In this document: in pieces, positions 53,113-62,733 of the stretch
Position numbering within the stretch: the stretch's first letter is position 1
How the letters are laid out: every line of letters begins with the position of its first letter
From: Verrucomicrobiales bacterium
GTDB lineage: Bacteria; Verrucomicrobiota; Verrucomicrobiia; Limisphaerales; J093
NCBI GenBank assembly: GCA_015075445.1
Contig: JABTUJ010000004.1
Coordinates: forward strand, 202,873 to 266,872
DNA length: 64,000 bases
Direction of reading: 5' to 3'
The notes under the pieces: model-generated
Database searches by the model: none
The model's input: only the letters and a program-made list of their open reading frames with translations
Told to the model about the DNA's origin: nothing
Made by a program: the position numbers and the translations under genes

Positions 53113-54096
53113 TCACAGAGAGCGCCGGGCATTCAGCCGGTGGCGGTACTGATCGAGGATGACGGCGGCGACGATGACGGCGCCGGTGACCAGCCGTTTG
53201 GTCTCGTCCTTGGCGCCGATGGCGGCAAGCCCCGAGTTGAGCACCGCGATGATCAGGACGCCGAGGAAGGTGCCGAGGACCGAGCCGCGTCCGCCCATGA
53301 GGCTGGTGCCGCCGATGACCGCCGCGGCGATGGCCTGGAGTTCGAAGCCCGTGCCGGCATTCGGGTTGGCTGACTGGAACCGTGAGGTGTCAATGATCGC
53401 GGCCGTGGCGACCAGCAGTCCGGCCACTAGGAAGACAACGAGCTTGCGGGGGCGCGGGTCGATGCCGCTGAGACGCACGGCTTCTTCGTTGGTGCCGATG
53501 GCGACCAAGTGGCGGCCGAACACGGTCCGCGTGAGGACGAGTTGCGCGAGGATGACCACGGCGAGAGCCAGGAGGAACGGCAGGGAGAGTCCGACGAGAT
53601 GGGTTTCAGCGATGCTGCCGATGGTGGTGCCGATGTACTGGGTTTGGGATTGGGTGACGGCGTGGGCGCCGCCCCGGGCCATCTCGAGCATGCCCAGCGT
53701 GACGATGAAGGAAGGAAGGCGCCAGCGGAGCGCGACGGCCCCATTGAAGGCGCCACAGGCCAGGCCGGTCAGCAGCGCGGCCAGGAGCCCGAGGGGGAGC
53801 GGCCATTGCCACTGGGTGAGCACGACGCCCAGCACGCAACTGCAGAGGCCCAGGACCGAGCCGACGGACAAGTCGATCTCGGCGATGACCAGCACATAGG
53901 TCATCGCGGTGGCGATGAGCAGCGCCGCGGGGATCTGGTTGGCGATGGTGAGAAACGTGGTGCGGCTGAAGAAATGCTGCGTGCTGAGACTGAAGACCAG
54001 CACCAGCACCCCCAACGCCGCCACCAGCCCCAGATACTCCCCGGCCCAGACGCGCCAGGCCGGACGCCGTTCGCTTGCACTCTGTGTTGCGGTCAT
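53113..54096 (-). CDS. sugar ABC transporter permease (RbsC/AraH type)
   Basis: 327 residues, with eight to ten membrane helices. The family's typical texts are visible: IAEIDLSVGSVLGL, VTLGMLEMARGGAHAVT, GTNEEAVRLSGIDPRPRKLVVF and AAAVIGGTSLMGGRGSVLGT. It would form the membrane channel of a ribose- or monosaccharide-type importer together with an ATPase (RbsA) and binding protein (RbsB), neither of which is encoded next to it: 187 bp upstream is a fragment on the other strand. Followed by rbsK after a 361-bp gap. The missing parts may be encoded elsewhere. Confidence 0.9.
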   Translation of the reverse strand: MTATQSASERRPAWRVWAGEYLGLVAALGVLVLVFSLSTQHFFSRTTFLTIANQIPAALLIATAMTYVLVIAEIDLSVGSVLGLCSCVLGVVLTQWQWPLPLGLLAALLTGLACGAFNGAVALRWRLPSFIVTLGMLEMARGGAHAVTQSQTQYIGTTIGSIAETHLVGLSLPFLLALAVVILAQLVLTRTVFGRHLVAIGTNEEAVRLSGIDPRPRKLVVFLVAGLLVATAAIIDTSRFQSANPNAGTGFELQAIAAAVIGGTSLMGGRGSVLGTFLGVLIIAVLNSGLAAIGAKDETKRLVTGAVIVAAVILDQYRHRLNARRSL

Positions 54097-54282
54097 TGCG
54101 GATGGACGACGAAACCCGTGCTCCGCCCGTGGGCACGCTGTTTCGGCCCGGTCGGGTGAGCGGTGCCGTTTGTCTACCGGTCGCGCGGGGCGATGACGAT
54201 AGGAAAACGTGCCTGGCTCGAACGGCGGACCCCATTTCCAGACGCCCGGCGCTCGTCCCCCGCGTGCGAGGTCGCGAAGGGG

Positions 54283-54420
54283 ATGAAGTGCGGCGTCTAC
54301 ACGATGCGCGATGCGCAGGGCGAGGTGATCCAGGTCGGCAAGGCCGGGAACCTGCGGCATTCGCCCGAGGAACTCGAGTCCTTCACCGCCCGGGTCGCCG
54401 CTCGACACCAGCCGCCCTGA
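54283..54420 (+). pseudogene. GIY-YIG nuclease domain remnant
   Basis: The 45-residue reading MKCGVYTMRDAQGEVIQVGK AGNLRHSPEELESF matches the start of a UvrC-type GIY-YIG domain (GVYLMKDAxGxVIYVGKAxNLR) until the RH, with the second-motif Tyr replaced by Gln, and then diverges and stops. Without the catalytic Tyr and the rest of the domain, nuclease activity is not expected. It could be a tiny expressed protein but is more likely a fragment of a lost gene. A longer frame starting at ATG 54193 adds 30 unremarkable residues. Confidence 0.4.
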
Positions 54421-54422
54421 AA

Positions 54423-55976
54423 TCAGGTCGCGCCTTCGGCCGACTCCGGCGATGGCGTCAGCTCGGGCGATTGCAGCGCGCGCGTCCGCTTCTCGATGGG
54501 CTCGAGGGGGGCGATTTCCTTTTCGGAAGCCGTGCCCAGTTCACGGAACCGGCGCGCCGAGACGAGCACGCGCCCCTCGAGCGAAGCCACTGCCCGGTTA
54601 TAGGCGTCGACCGCGTTGTCCAGATTGCCCCCGACCCGCAGGAAATGCTCGGCCAGGACCCGCAGGCGGTCGTGGAGTTCGCGGCCCAGATCGCTGATGG
54701 CCTGGGCATTCTCGGCCACCTGTTCCTGCCGCCAGCCATACGACACCGCCCGCAGCAGGGCGATGAGCGTCGTGGGCGTGGCGAGCAGGACCTTCTGGTC
54801 CACCCCCAGCTCGATCAGGCCCGGATCCTGTTCCAGCGCGGCGCTGAAGAAGATCTCGCCCGGCAGAAACAGCACCACGAACTCGGGGGCGGGTCGGAAC
54901 TGCTCCCAATAGCCTTTGGCACCCAGCTTGCGCACGTGCTCGGCCACCTGCCCCGCGTGACGTTTCAGCAGGGTGAGCCGGGTTGGTTCGTCGGGCGCGG
55001 ACAAGGCTTCGAGGTAGGCCTGCAGCGGGCACTTCGCATCCACGACCACGTTCTTCCCGCCCGGGAGTTTCACGACCAGATCCGGGCGCAGACGGCCATC
55101 CTCCGTGCTGACGGATTCCTGGGTGAAGAAGTCGCAATGGTCGAGCATGCCGGCCATCTCGACCACCCGCTGGAGCTGGATTTCGCCCCAGCGCCCGCGA
55201 ACCTGCGGCGCGCGCAGCGCCTTCACGAGATTGGCGGTCTCGCTCTGGAGCTGGCTCTGGGTGAGCGCCAGGGACCGGACCTGCTCGGTGAGGCCCGCGT
55301 AGGCGGCCGTCCGCTCCTTCTCGATCTGGGCCATCTTGCCGTCGACCTTCTCGAGCGAATCGCGGAGCGGCTTGACCAGCTCGGCGATGGCCTTCTCGCG
55401 CTGCGACAGGTCGGTTTGGGCGCCCTGTTGGAAGCGCTCGAGCGAGGCTTGGGCGAGCTGGAGGAAGGACTGGTTGTTCCGCTGCAGGGCCTCGGCGGAC
55501 AAGGCCTTGAAGGCGTCCGAGAGCTTCTGCTGCGCTTCGTTCAGCAGCTCGAGCTTCTCGGCCGCGCGCTTGCGCTCCTCGGCGAGGGTCGTCTGCAGTT
55601 CGGACTGCCGCTCGCGAAGTGCGGTCAGTTCACGACGCACACCGGCGAGTTCGGCGTCCCGGTGATCCAGCTCAGCCTCGAGGGCGGGCAGTCGGGCGTT
55701 GCGGGCTTCGGCGGCGGCCCGGGCCTCGCTCTGCGCGCGGAGTTCCGCTTCGAGCCGGGTGTTCTCGGACGCCCGTTCCTCGACGGCGCGGCGGAGTTCG
55801 GCGAGTTCCCGCTCCCGGCCGTCCAGGCGCTCCTTGAGAATGCCGGCTTGAGCGTCGGCCGCCGTCTGGGCCATCTGGGCGGTCTGGCGGAAGCGACTCT
55901 TGAGCAGCCACCAAGCCCCCAGCGCCCCGATGACGACGCCAGCGAACCCGGTCAACCAGGGCAGGAGTTCGTTCAT
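54423..55976 (-). CDS. rmuC: DNA recombination protein RmuC homologue
   Basis: 517 residues. One N-terminal membrane helix ([22 protein letters not shown]), a long coiled coil with many Glu, Arg and Ala (about 30-230), then the RmuC domain (about 250-470) with [39 protein letters not shown] and [16 protein letters not shown]. RmuC resembles restriction-type endonuclease folds; the DAKCP stretch supplies the likely active-site Asp and Lys. It limits inversions at short repeats in E. coli, and related proteins are suspected to act in defence or DNA repair. It follows the small protein gene by 16 bp, so the two may be one operon. Confidence 0.92.
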   Translation of the reverse strand: MNELLPWLTGFAGVVIGALGAWWLLKSRFRQTAQMAQTAADAQAGILKERLDGRERELAELRRAVEERASENTRLEAELRAQSEARAAAEARNARLPALEAELDHRDAELAGVRRELTALRERQSELQTTLAEERKRAAEKLELLNEAQQKLSDAFKALSAEALQRNNQSFLQLAQASLERFQQGAQTDLSQREKAIAELVKPLRDSLEKVDGKMAQIEKERTAAYAGLTEQVRSLALTQSQLQSETANLVKALRAPQVRGRWGEIQLQRVVEMAGMLDHCDFFTQESVSTEDGRLRPDLVVKLPGGKNVVVDAKCPLQAYLEALSAPDEPTRLTLLKRHAGQVAEHVRKLGAKGYWEQFRPAPEFVVLFLPGEIFFSAALEQDPGLIELGVDQKVLLATPTTLIALLRAVSYGWRQEQVAENAQAISDLGRELHDRLRVLAEHFLRVGGNLDNAVDAYNRAVASLEGRVLVSARRFRELGTASEKEIAPLEPIEKRTRALQSPELTPSPESAEGAT

Positions 55977-55992
55977 GTTCGCGCTGCCGAGC

Positions 55993-56238
55993 TCAGGCGT
56001 CAGGCGTGTTCCGCCCGGCCGTGTCCTCCTGCTTGGCAACGGTCGAGGCCAGGCCGGTCATGGTCAGCAGGGGCAGGACGAAGAACCGCTCTTCATCATC
56101 GTAGACGGTGACGAACGTGCCTTTGGGGGAGAGCGAGATGTAATCCGGATGCGGAACATGGTACTCGCGCCCATCAGCCATCCGCAGCGTGAAGGGCACC
56201 CCGCTGTGGATCGCCGACTCGATTTGCATTCTGGTCAC
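55993..56238 (-). CDS. small conserved-looking protein, function unknown
   Basis: 81 residues: [60 protein letters not shown] and a short tail. The small beta-rich text with DGREYxVPHPDYI is a pattern I have seen in hypothetical proteins of this phylum, but no function is known to me. No leader. It is directly upstream of rmuC (16 bp). Confidence 0.75.
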   Translation of the reverse strand: MTRMQIESAIHSGVPFTLRMADGREYHVPHPDYISLSPKGTFVTVYDDEERFFVLPLLTMTGLASTVAKQEDTAGRNTPDA

Positions 56239-56350
56239 GGCCTACCGTTAAGCTCCGCCCTCAGGGGGTGCAAGCGGATTGACAGCGACGAAAGCCCATC
56301 CCCGGCCCGAAACGCCCCAAGCGAGGCCGAGCGCGCCGGCTGTGGGCAGC

Positions 56351-56423
56351 CGGCCTACAGGGCCTTGTAGGCCGCGTGCCCCGACGCGGCGTGGGTCCTG
56401 TAGGCCGCGTGCCCCGACGCGGC
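56351..56423. repeat. hairpin plus 25-bp direct repeat (TGTAGGCCGCGTGCCCCGAC type)
   Basis: CGGCCTACA (56351-56359) pairs with TGTAGGCCG (56366-56374) around a 6-base loop. TGTAGGCCGCGTGCCCCGAC followed by GCGGC occurs at 56366-56390 and again at 56399-56423, 33 bp apart. It abuts the stop codon of the RND pump gene (56423-56425). Confidence 0.75.
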
Positions 56424-59400
56424 TACGCCAACCCAGGCTCCGAACGAGCGGCTTCGGCGCCGGAAGGCGCGGTGGTTTCAGTGCCGGCAACGGCTTTCTG
56501 CCCGCGGGGAGCCACGAGCAGGTAGACCACCGGCACGATGACCAGCGTGAGGAACGTCGAGACCACCATGCCGGCCACCACGGCGATGCCGAGCGGCCGC
56601 CGCGCCCCGGCACTCTCGCCCAGACCGATGGCGATGGGCAGGATGCCGATGATGGTCGCGAAGGCGGTCATGAGGATGGGGCGCAGGCGGATCCGACCCG
56701 CCTCGAGCATGGCGGCCGTGGCGCTCAAGCCCTGGGCCACGCGTTGGTTGGCGAACTCGACGAGCAGGATCGAGTTCTTGGTCACCAACCCGAGCAGGAG
56801 GACGATGCCGATGAGGCTGTACACGTTCAGCGTCATGGCGGGGACCTCGGGCAGATGGGTCGTCAGCCAGGCCAGCCAACCCGGCAACTGGTCCAGGGGC
56901 GCATAGCTCTTGATCACCGCCAATCCGTTGATCAGCCCGCCGGCCCAGAGCCCCCCCAACGCTCCCAGCAACGCGAGCGGCAGGGCCAGCATGATCACGA
57001 ACGGATGCCGCAGGCTCTCGAACTGCGCCGCCAGCACCATGTAAACCACCAGCACGGCGAGCAGCAGCACCTTCGCCGACTCGGTCGCCCCCTCCCGGAT
57101 CTCGTCCGCTTCGCCCGTCCAGCGGTGGGTCACCCCCGCCGGCAGCAACCGCGGGAGCATCGCCTCCGTCTGTTCGATGGCCGTCCCGAGCGGGACGCGC
57201 TGAAGCTGGCCGGACACCGTCACGGCCCGTTGGCGCGCGAAACGGTTGATCGCGTTCGGAGAACCTTGTTCGGCGGCCACCAGGACGCTGGCGGCCGGCA
57301 CCAACGGGCCGCCCGCCGTGCGCAGATAGATGTCGTCCAGGCTGCCGGGGACGAGGCGGTTCTCGCGATCCAGTTGGGCGATGACGTCGTATTCCTTCCC
57401 CTTCACGTTGTAGCGCGCGACCTCGAGGCCGCCCCACAGCAACTGGAGGGCCTCCGAGGCCTCGCGCACGCTGATTCCCAGCCCGGCTGCCAGGTCACGA
57501 TCCACGCGCAACGTGAGCTGGGGCTGCTCGAAGTTCAGGTTCATTCGCGCCTGCGGAATGAGACCCGAGGCGGCCAACTCGGCGCGCACGCGATTGCCGG
57601 TCGCTTCCAGCACCTCGAGGTCGGGACCCAGCAACACCAACTGGTATTGCTCCCCGATGTCGGCGGACTTCGGCAGCACGGCGATGGCCTGGGCCCCATG
57701 AATCTCGTTCAGCATGCGCATGAACATCGACGCCGGCGCCCCTGGCCGGGCCAGTTCCAGCGCCGAACGGCGCTCGCCGTCCTTGAGCTGGATGAACATC
57801 ACGCCGAAATCCGCCTCGCCCGGAGCGCCCCGCGCCAGGGCCACGGCGGAGAAGAAGGCCCCGGTGTCCGGGTAGGAGCGGGCGATCGCCTCGGCCTGGC
57901 GCACCACCTGGTCGGTGTACTCGCTCGTCGAACCTTCGGGCGCGAAGATCAGCATCAGGACGTAGCCTTTGTCCTCCTCCGGCAGGAACTCGCGGGGCAA
58001 AGCCCGGTAGAAACCGTAGGTGAGTCCGAGGGACAGGAGGCCCAGGACCACGATGACGGCCGGGTGCCGGACGGCCCACGCCAGCGTGCGCGCATAACGC
58101 TCCTCGAGGCCGTTGAAGAACCGCTCCAGGGCCCGGTACACGCGCCCATGCTGCTCGGGTTCGTGACGCAGCATCCGGGCGCAGAGCGTCGGCGTGAGCG
58201 TCAGGGCCACGAAGGCCGAGATGATCACCGCCCCCGCGGTCGCCACGGCAAACTCGCGGAACAGAATGCCGGTGGTGCCGGACTGGAAGGCGATGGGCAG
58301 GAAGACGGCCACCAGGGTAATGGTGATGGCGATCACCGCCGACGTGATCTCCTTCACCCCGCGCAGGGCGGCCTCGAACGGAGGCATCCCGTCCTCGATG
58401 TGCCGGAAGATGTTCTCGAGCACCACGATGGCGTCGTCCACCACCACGCCCACCGCCAGCACCATCGCCAGCAGCGTCAGGATGTTGATGCTGTAGCCCA
58501 GCACGTTGAGCACCAGAAACGTGCCCACCAGCGAGACCGGCACCGCGATCAGCGGAATGAGCGTCGCGCGGAAGTTGCGCAGGAACGCGAGCATGATCAG
58601 CAGCACGAGCGCGAAGGCGATGCCAATGGTCTCGGCCACCTCGTTGACGGCCCGGCGCACAAAGGTCGAGGAGTCGTAGGCGATGCTGACCTGGACGTCC
58701 GGCGGGATCAGGGGTTGGATCCGCGCCACCTCCTCCTTCACGCGCTCGGCCACCTCGAGGGCGTTCGCCTCGGACTGCTTCACAATGCCCAGCCCGACCG
58801 CCGGCCGGCCGTTGTAGCGCGCCACCGTGCTCTCCTCCTCCACCCCCAGCTCGACCGTGGCCAGCTCCCGCAACCGCACGGGCGCGTCGTTGCGCCAGGC
58901 GATCGCCAGGTCCTCGAACTCTTCCGGCCGGCTCAGCTTGCCCAGGGTGCGCACGCTGATCTCGCGGTCGCGATTCTCGAGCCGTCCCGACGGCAGCTCG
59001 ATGCTGTTCTCCCGGAAGGCGCGGATCACGTCCCCCGCGGTGATCTGGTGCGCGGCCATGCGGACGGCGTCGAGGCGGACCCGGATGGCCTGGCGCTTCT
59101 CGCCGCCCAGGTTCACCCCGCCCACGCCGGGGATGGTCTGCAGGCGATCCTTGAACTGCCGCTCGGCCAGGTCCGTGAGCTCGAGCGTCGAGTAGCGGTC
59201 GCTGTAGAGCGCGATCCACATCACCTCCTGGGCGTTGGCGTCCTGCTTGGCCACGATCGGTTCCTCGATGTCCGGGGGCAGGAACTGCCGCGCCCGGGCG
59301 AGCCGATCGCGCACGTCCTGGGCCGCCACATCCACCCGCCGATCCAGGTTGAAGCGCACCGTGATGAGGCTGACCGCTTCCCGCGAAATCGAGGTGAGCG

Positions 59401-59635
59401 TCCGGATGCCGGGAATCGTGTTCACCTCTTGCTCGATCCGCTCGGTCACCTCGGTCTCGATCACCTCGGTACTCGCGCCGCGATACACCGTGGTGATGGT
59501 CACGATCGGCGGGTCCACATCCGGCAATTCGCGCACCGGCAGACGGAAGTAGCCGACCACGCCGAACAGCACGATCAGCAGGTTCAGCATGATCGCGAAG
59601 ACCGGCCGGCGGACGCAGAATTCAGGCAGGGACAT
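56423..59635 (-). CDS. RND-type multidrug efflux pump, inner-membrane permease
   Basis: 1070 residues, the standard HAE1/AcrB size. MSLPEFCVRRPVFAIMLNLL is the typical N-terminal helix; the proton-relay pair is in GVVVDDAIVVLENIF; LTLTPTLCARMLR and VLLLGLVTKNSILLVEFAN are family signatures, and two large periplasmic porter loops flank the helices. It expels hydrophobic compounds in a tripartite complex with the adaptor and outer-membrane channel encoded just upstream (17-bp gap to the adaptor). Drug specificity cannot be read. The stop lies against a repeat element. Confidence 0.95.
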   Translation of the reverse strand: MSLPEFCVRRPVFAIMLNLLIVLFGVVGYFRLPVRELPDVDPPIVTITTVYRGASTEVIETEVTERIEQEVNTIPGIRTLTSISREAVSLITVRFNLDRRVDVAAQDVRDRLARARQFLPPDIEEPIVAKQDANAQEVMWIALYSDRYSTLELTDLAERQFKDRLQTIPGVGGVNLGGEKRQAIRVRLDAVRMAAHQITAGDVIRAFRENSIELPSGRLENRDREISVRTLGKLSRPEEFEDLAIAWRNDAPVRLRELATVELGVEEESTVARYNGRPAVGLGIVKQSEANALEVAERVKEEVARIQPLIPPDVQVSIAYDSSTFVRRAVNEVAETIGIAFALVLLIMLAFLRNFRATLIPLIAVPVSLVGTFLVLNVLGYSINILTLLAMVLAVGVVVDDAIVVLENIFRHIEDGMPPFEAALRGVKEITSAVIAITITLVAVFLPIAFQSGTTGILFREFAVATAGAVIISAFVALTLTPTLCARMLRHEPEQHGRVYRALERFFNGLEERYARTLAWAVRHPAVIVVLGLLSLGLTYGFYRALPREFLPEEDKGYVLMLIFAPEGSTSEYTDQVVRQAEAIARSYPDTGAFFSAVALARGAPGEADFGVMFIQLKDGERRSALELARPGAPASMFMRMLNEIHGAQAIAVLPKSADIGEQYQLVLLGPDLEVLEATGNRVRAELAASGLIPQARMNLNFEQPQLTLRVDRDLAAGLGISVREASEALQLLWGGLEVARYNVKGKEYDVIAQLDRENRLVPGSLDDIYLRTAGGPLVPAASVLVAAEQGSPNAINRFARQRAVTVSGQLQRVPLGTAIEQTEAMLPRLLPAGVTHRWTGEADEIREGATESAKVLLLAVLVVYMVLAAQFESLRHPFVIMLALPLALLGALGGLWAGGLINGLAVIKSYAPLDQLPGWLAWLTTHLPEVPAMTLNVYSLIGIVLLLGLVTKNSILLVEFANQRVAQGLSATAAMLEAGRIRLRPILMTAFATIIGILPIAIGLGESAGARRPLGIAVVAGMVVSTFLTLVIVPVVYLLVAPRGQKAVAGTETTAPSGAEAARSEPGLA

Positions 59636-59651
59636 GCGAGGAAAGGCCGGG

Positions 59652-60776
59652 TCAGCTCGAGGTCTCTGCCGGCCGCGGTTGCTCCGCCGGCAGAGTGGGA
59701 CCCGCCGCCACGGGCGGCGCGTTGGTGACCTGGATGCCGTCCACCAGTTTCTGCAAACCGCTGACGACGATCCGGGTATCCGCGGTCAACCCGCCGCGCA
59801 CCTCCACCAGCCCGGGCAGGCGCACGCCAAGCTGGATGGGCCGCAGGTGCGCGCGTCCGTCCTGGACCTGGTACACCGAGAACTGCTCCAGCGAAGGCAC
59901 CAGCGCGGCTTCCGGGATCACCAGCGATTCAGGGCGGCTTTGCACCACCAGCTCCACCCGCGCGAACATGCCGGCCTTCAAGCGAAAGTCCGGGTTCGGC
60001 GCCAGCACCCGTACGGCCAGGGTGCGCGTCGCCGGGTCCACCACTGCATCAAGCAAGTCCACGCGACCGGTGAAGGTCGTGTCGGGCCAGGCCGCCAACC
60101 GGAGGCGTGCCGGTTGACCCAGGCGCACCAGCGCCGACTGCCGCTCCGGAAGGCGACAGCTCACCTTGACCTGCGCGTCGTCCACCAGCGTGACCAGAGG
60201 CGTGCCGGCCCCCACATACTGGCCGGCGCTGACGAGGCGGGGCCCCACGATGCCGGTGAACGGTGCCGTGAGCGTGCGCTTGGCCAACCGCTCTTCCTCC
60301 GTCTTCAGCAGGGCGGTCTTGACGTCCAACAAACTCTCGAGCTGGTCCAGTTCCTGGGCCGACACCGCCAGTGATCCGACCAGGGTCCGGGCCCGTTCGA
60401 GGTTCGAGCGCGCCAGGCGCAACTCGGCCTGCGCCTGCAACACCGCCGCCGCTTCGGTCCGCGATTCCATCCGGAACAGCGTCTGTCCCTGCTCGACCCG
60501 CTCGCCCTCCGCGAATCGGATCGCCTCGATCAACCCGGGCACCTCCGGCTGGATCGTCACGCGTTCGTTGGCCTCGACCGTACCCACGGCACTGAGGGTG
60601 TCCTCCACCGACTGCCGCACCGGTTGGGCAATCACCACTTCCATGATCGGGTCGGCCGGCGGTCCACCGCCCCCACCGGGCTGGCAGCCGTTCGACACGA
60701 GCGCGGCCAAAGCCAGCAGGCCGCCGGACAGGGCCGGTGTCCAGGCACGGGATACAAGAGAACAGCAGAGCTTCAT
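59652..60776 (-). CDS. RND efflux periplasmic adaptor (membrane fusion protein)
   Basis: 374 residues from ATG 60776 (ATG 60782 is the alternative). Hydrophobic leader ending LAALVSNGC is a lipoprotein signal, so the adaptor is anchored by a lipid. Then the barrel and lipoyl halves (VGTVEANERVTIQPEVPGLI, LTAPFTGIVGPRLVSAGQYV), a hairpin coiled coil (AELRLARSNLERARTLVG) and the membrane-proximal domain ending GGLTADTRIVVSGLQKLVDG. It links the permease to the channel. Second gene of the efflux operon. Confidence 0.93.
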   Translation of the reverse strand: MKLCCSLVSRAWTPALSGGLLALAALVSNGCQPGGGGGPPADPIMEVVIAQPVRQSVEDTLSAVGTVEANERVTIQPEVPGLIEAIRFAEGERVEQGQTLFRMESRTEAAAVLQAQAELRLARSNLERARTLVGSLAVSAQELDQLESLLDVKTALLKTEEERLAKRTLTAPFTGIVGPRLVSAGQYVGAGTPLVTLVDDAQVKVSCRLPERQSALVRLGQPARLRLAAWPDTTFTGRVDLLDAVVDPATRTLAVRVLAPNPDFRLKAGMFARVELVVQSRPESLVIPEAALVPSLEQFSVYQVQDGRAHLRPIQLGVRLPGLVEVRGGLTADTRIVVSGLQKLVDGIQVTNAPPVAAGPTLPAEQPRPAETSS

Positions 60777-60793
60777 GGGCATCTCGTCGACGA

Positions 60794-62320
60794 CTATTGC
60801 GAAAGGACAGCGGCCACCGCCCCCGGCTGCGATGGCGTGGACTCCTCCCAACCGCCGCCCAGCGCCTTGAGCAACCGCACCAGGGCCAGGCGCTGCTCAG
60901 TCGCCGAACGTACGCGGCTCAGCTCCGTCTGCAGCCGCGCGGTCTCCGAATCGACCACCTCGATGAAGTTGATCGAGCCCGCGCGATAACGCTCAAACGA
61001 GATGGCGGCGGATCGTCGCGCCGCCGTCGCGGCCTCCTGCAGCGCGGAGTGTTCCAGGGCCAGGAAGCGCAGGGCCGCCAGGCTGTCTTCCACCTCCCGG
61101 AACGCCACCAACACCTGCTGCCGATACCGCGCCACCGCCTCTTCGTACGCCGCCTGTGCCGCCTCGAGCTTGGCCCGGTTGCGCCCCCCCGCGAACACCG
61201 GCCAGGACACACTCGGGTTCAGCCCCCACGTGCGGCTGTCCCACAGGAGCAGGTCCGCAGCCTCGCCGCTCAGATAACCGCCGGCCGCCGTCAGTCGTAC
61301 CACGGGGAAGAACGCCGCCTTGGCCACACCAATCTCCGCGTTCCGGGCGGCCAGCTCGCGCTCGGCGCGCGCCACGTCCGGTCGCCGCTCGAGCAACGTC
61401 GAGGGCAGATCCGGTGCGACCGGGGGAAGCGGTGGTAGCGTCGCCCCGACAGGCGCCTCGAAGTCGGCCGGTGCCTGACCGCAAAGCACGGCCAGCGCAT
61501 TGGCCAGTTCGGCGCGCCGCCGTTCCGCCGCGTGCAACACAGCTTCCGCGCTCGCCACTTCGACCCGCGCCCGTTGCACTTCAAACTCCGTCCCGAAACC
61601 GGCGCGGACCCGCTGCTCGATGGCCGCGAAGGCATTGGTGCGGACCGCCATCGTTTCGCGCAGGACCTCAAGCTGCTGGTCGGTGCCCCGCAGGGAAAGG
61701 TAGGTGGCCGCCACGTCGGCCTGCAACGCCAGCAACACGGCCTGGTACGCCGCATCCGCACTCATCGCGAGATACCGTGCCGACTCGAACGAGCGCCGCA
61801 CCCGGCCCCAGAGATCGACTTCGTAGCTCAGGTCCAGACCCACCCGCCACTGCTCCTGCGTGAAGCTCGGGATGGGGAAGGGCACCGGGCTGGGCGAGTT
61901 CCCCGAGGTGCGGTACTTGGTCCAATCACCCGCCGCGTTCAGGCTCGGCCAGAATTCGGCGCGGCTGACCCGGGCCAGGGCCCGGGCCTGGTCCACCCGA
62001 TGAAAGGCCGCCTGCAGGTCGAGGTTACCCTGCTGGGCCGCCGCCTGGAGGTCATCCAGGGTTGGGTCCTCGAAAACCGTCCACCACGCGCCGCGCGGGA
62101 CATGGTCACGCGGTGCGGCCGGCTGCCAGCGCCAATCGGTCGGCACCGCCACCGTGGGCCGCTGGTAATCTGGACCCACGGCGCAGCCGGCCAGGGTCAA
62201 CGCGCCGAGCAGGAGCGGCAGGATAAGCCACCCGGGTTGACCCCGGCTTGCCGAAAGGAACCCTTCCCCCGCAGTGACCGCGGGGAGGAGCACCGCGCGT
62301 GTCCTGCGTGTTCCCAACAT
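60794..62320 (-). CDS. RND efflux outer-membrane channel (NodT/OprM-like lipoprotein)
   Basis: 508 residues, TolC/NodT family. Lipobox LTLAGCAVGPDYQRP gives a lipid anchor after a rather long leader; GTG or ATG starts nearer the helix exist, so the first residues are uncertain. The two homologous OEP repeats are visible (ARVSRAEFWPSLNAAGDWT with helices; ARNAEIGVAKAAFFPVVRLTAAGGYLS). It forms the trimeric exit duct of the pump. First gene of the efflux operon; 17 bp precede the adaptor start. Confidence 0.93.
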   Translation of the reverse strand: MLGTRRTRAVLLPAVTAGEGFLSASRGQPGWLILPLLLGALTLAGCAVGPDYQRPTVAVPTDWRWQPAAPRDHVPRGAWWTVFEDPTLDDLQAAAQQGNLDLQAAFHRVDQARALARVSRAEFWPSLNAAGDWTKYRTSGNSPSPVPFPIPSFTQEQWRVGLDLSYEVDLWGRVRRSFESARYLAMSADAAYQAVLLALQADVAATYLSLRGTDQQLEVLRETMAVRTNAFAAIEQRVRAGFGTEFEVQRARVEVASAEAVLHAAERRRAELANALAVLCGQAPADFEAPVGATLPPLPPVAPDLPSTLLERRPDVARAERELAARNAEIGVAKAAFFPVVRLTAAGGYLSGEAADLLLWDSRTWGLNPSVSWPVFAGGRNRAKLEAAQAAYEEAVARYRQQVLVAFREVEDSLAALRFLALEHSALQEAATAARRSAAISFERYRAGSINFIEVVDSETARLQTELSRVRSATEQRLALVRLLKALGGGWEESTPSQPGAVAAVLSQ

Positions 62321-62442
62321 AAAGGGCGCCGAAAATGAACGCTCCGTGCCCGGCCGTCAACCGCGACGCGGCGACACGGCGCGCGCTCAGGAGTGCTTTC
62401 ACCTCGTCCTCACGGTCCCCAGACCGTCCAGACGTGACTCGG

Positions 62443-62733
62443 CTACTCTAGTGCCTCCTCCGCCAGTATCTGTTCAAACAACTCGTAGATGAATGACCGC
62501 CGCTCCGCGAACAAGCACTGGAAGGTGCGAACCCCCTCCTTTACCACATCGGCGTAGATGACTCGGTAGCCGCCGACCCGCAGTCGGCCGTAGCCGGAGA
62601 GTCGACCTTCCAGAGCCTTGGTGTCACCGGCGGGGAGCCTTTTGATGGCTTGTGCCAAGCGACGGCGAGGCTCGGGAGCCAAGCCTCGTACAAACGCCTC
62701 GGCCTGCGGGTGAACGACGATCTTACTCTTCAA
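62443..62733 (-). CDS. RelE/ParE-type toxin
   Basis: 96 residues, the RelE superfamily. Text KSKIVVHPQAEAFVRGLAPE, then RRRLAQAIKRLPAGDTKALEG and YGRLRVGGYRVIYADVV, ending with an RSFIYELFEQ helix; GYRVIY is the usual core strand. RelE-type toxins cleave mRNA in the ribosome, ParE-type ones inhibit gyrase; the residues here do not decide. Its start lies 11 bp inside the antitoxin gene, as usual for these pairs. Confidence 0.88.
   Translation of the reverse strand: MKSKIVVHPQAEAFVRGLAPEPRRRLAQAIKRLPAGDTKALEGRLSGYGRLRVGGYRVIYADVVKEGVRTFQCLFAERRSFIYELFEQILAEEALE

Noticed and set aside
56279..59728. A 1149-codon open frame on the plus strand
   Set aside because: Antisense to the RND pump gene; its His/Arg/Gln-rich text is a shadow of the real reading frame.
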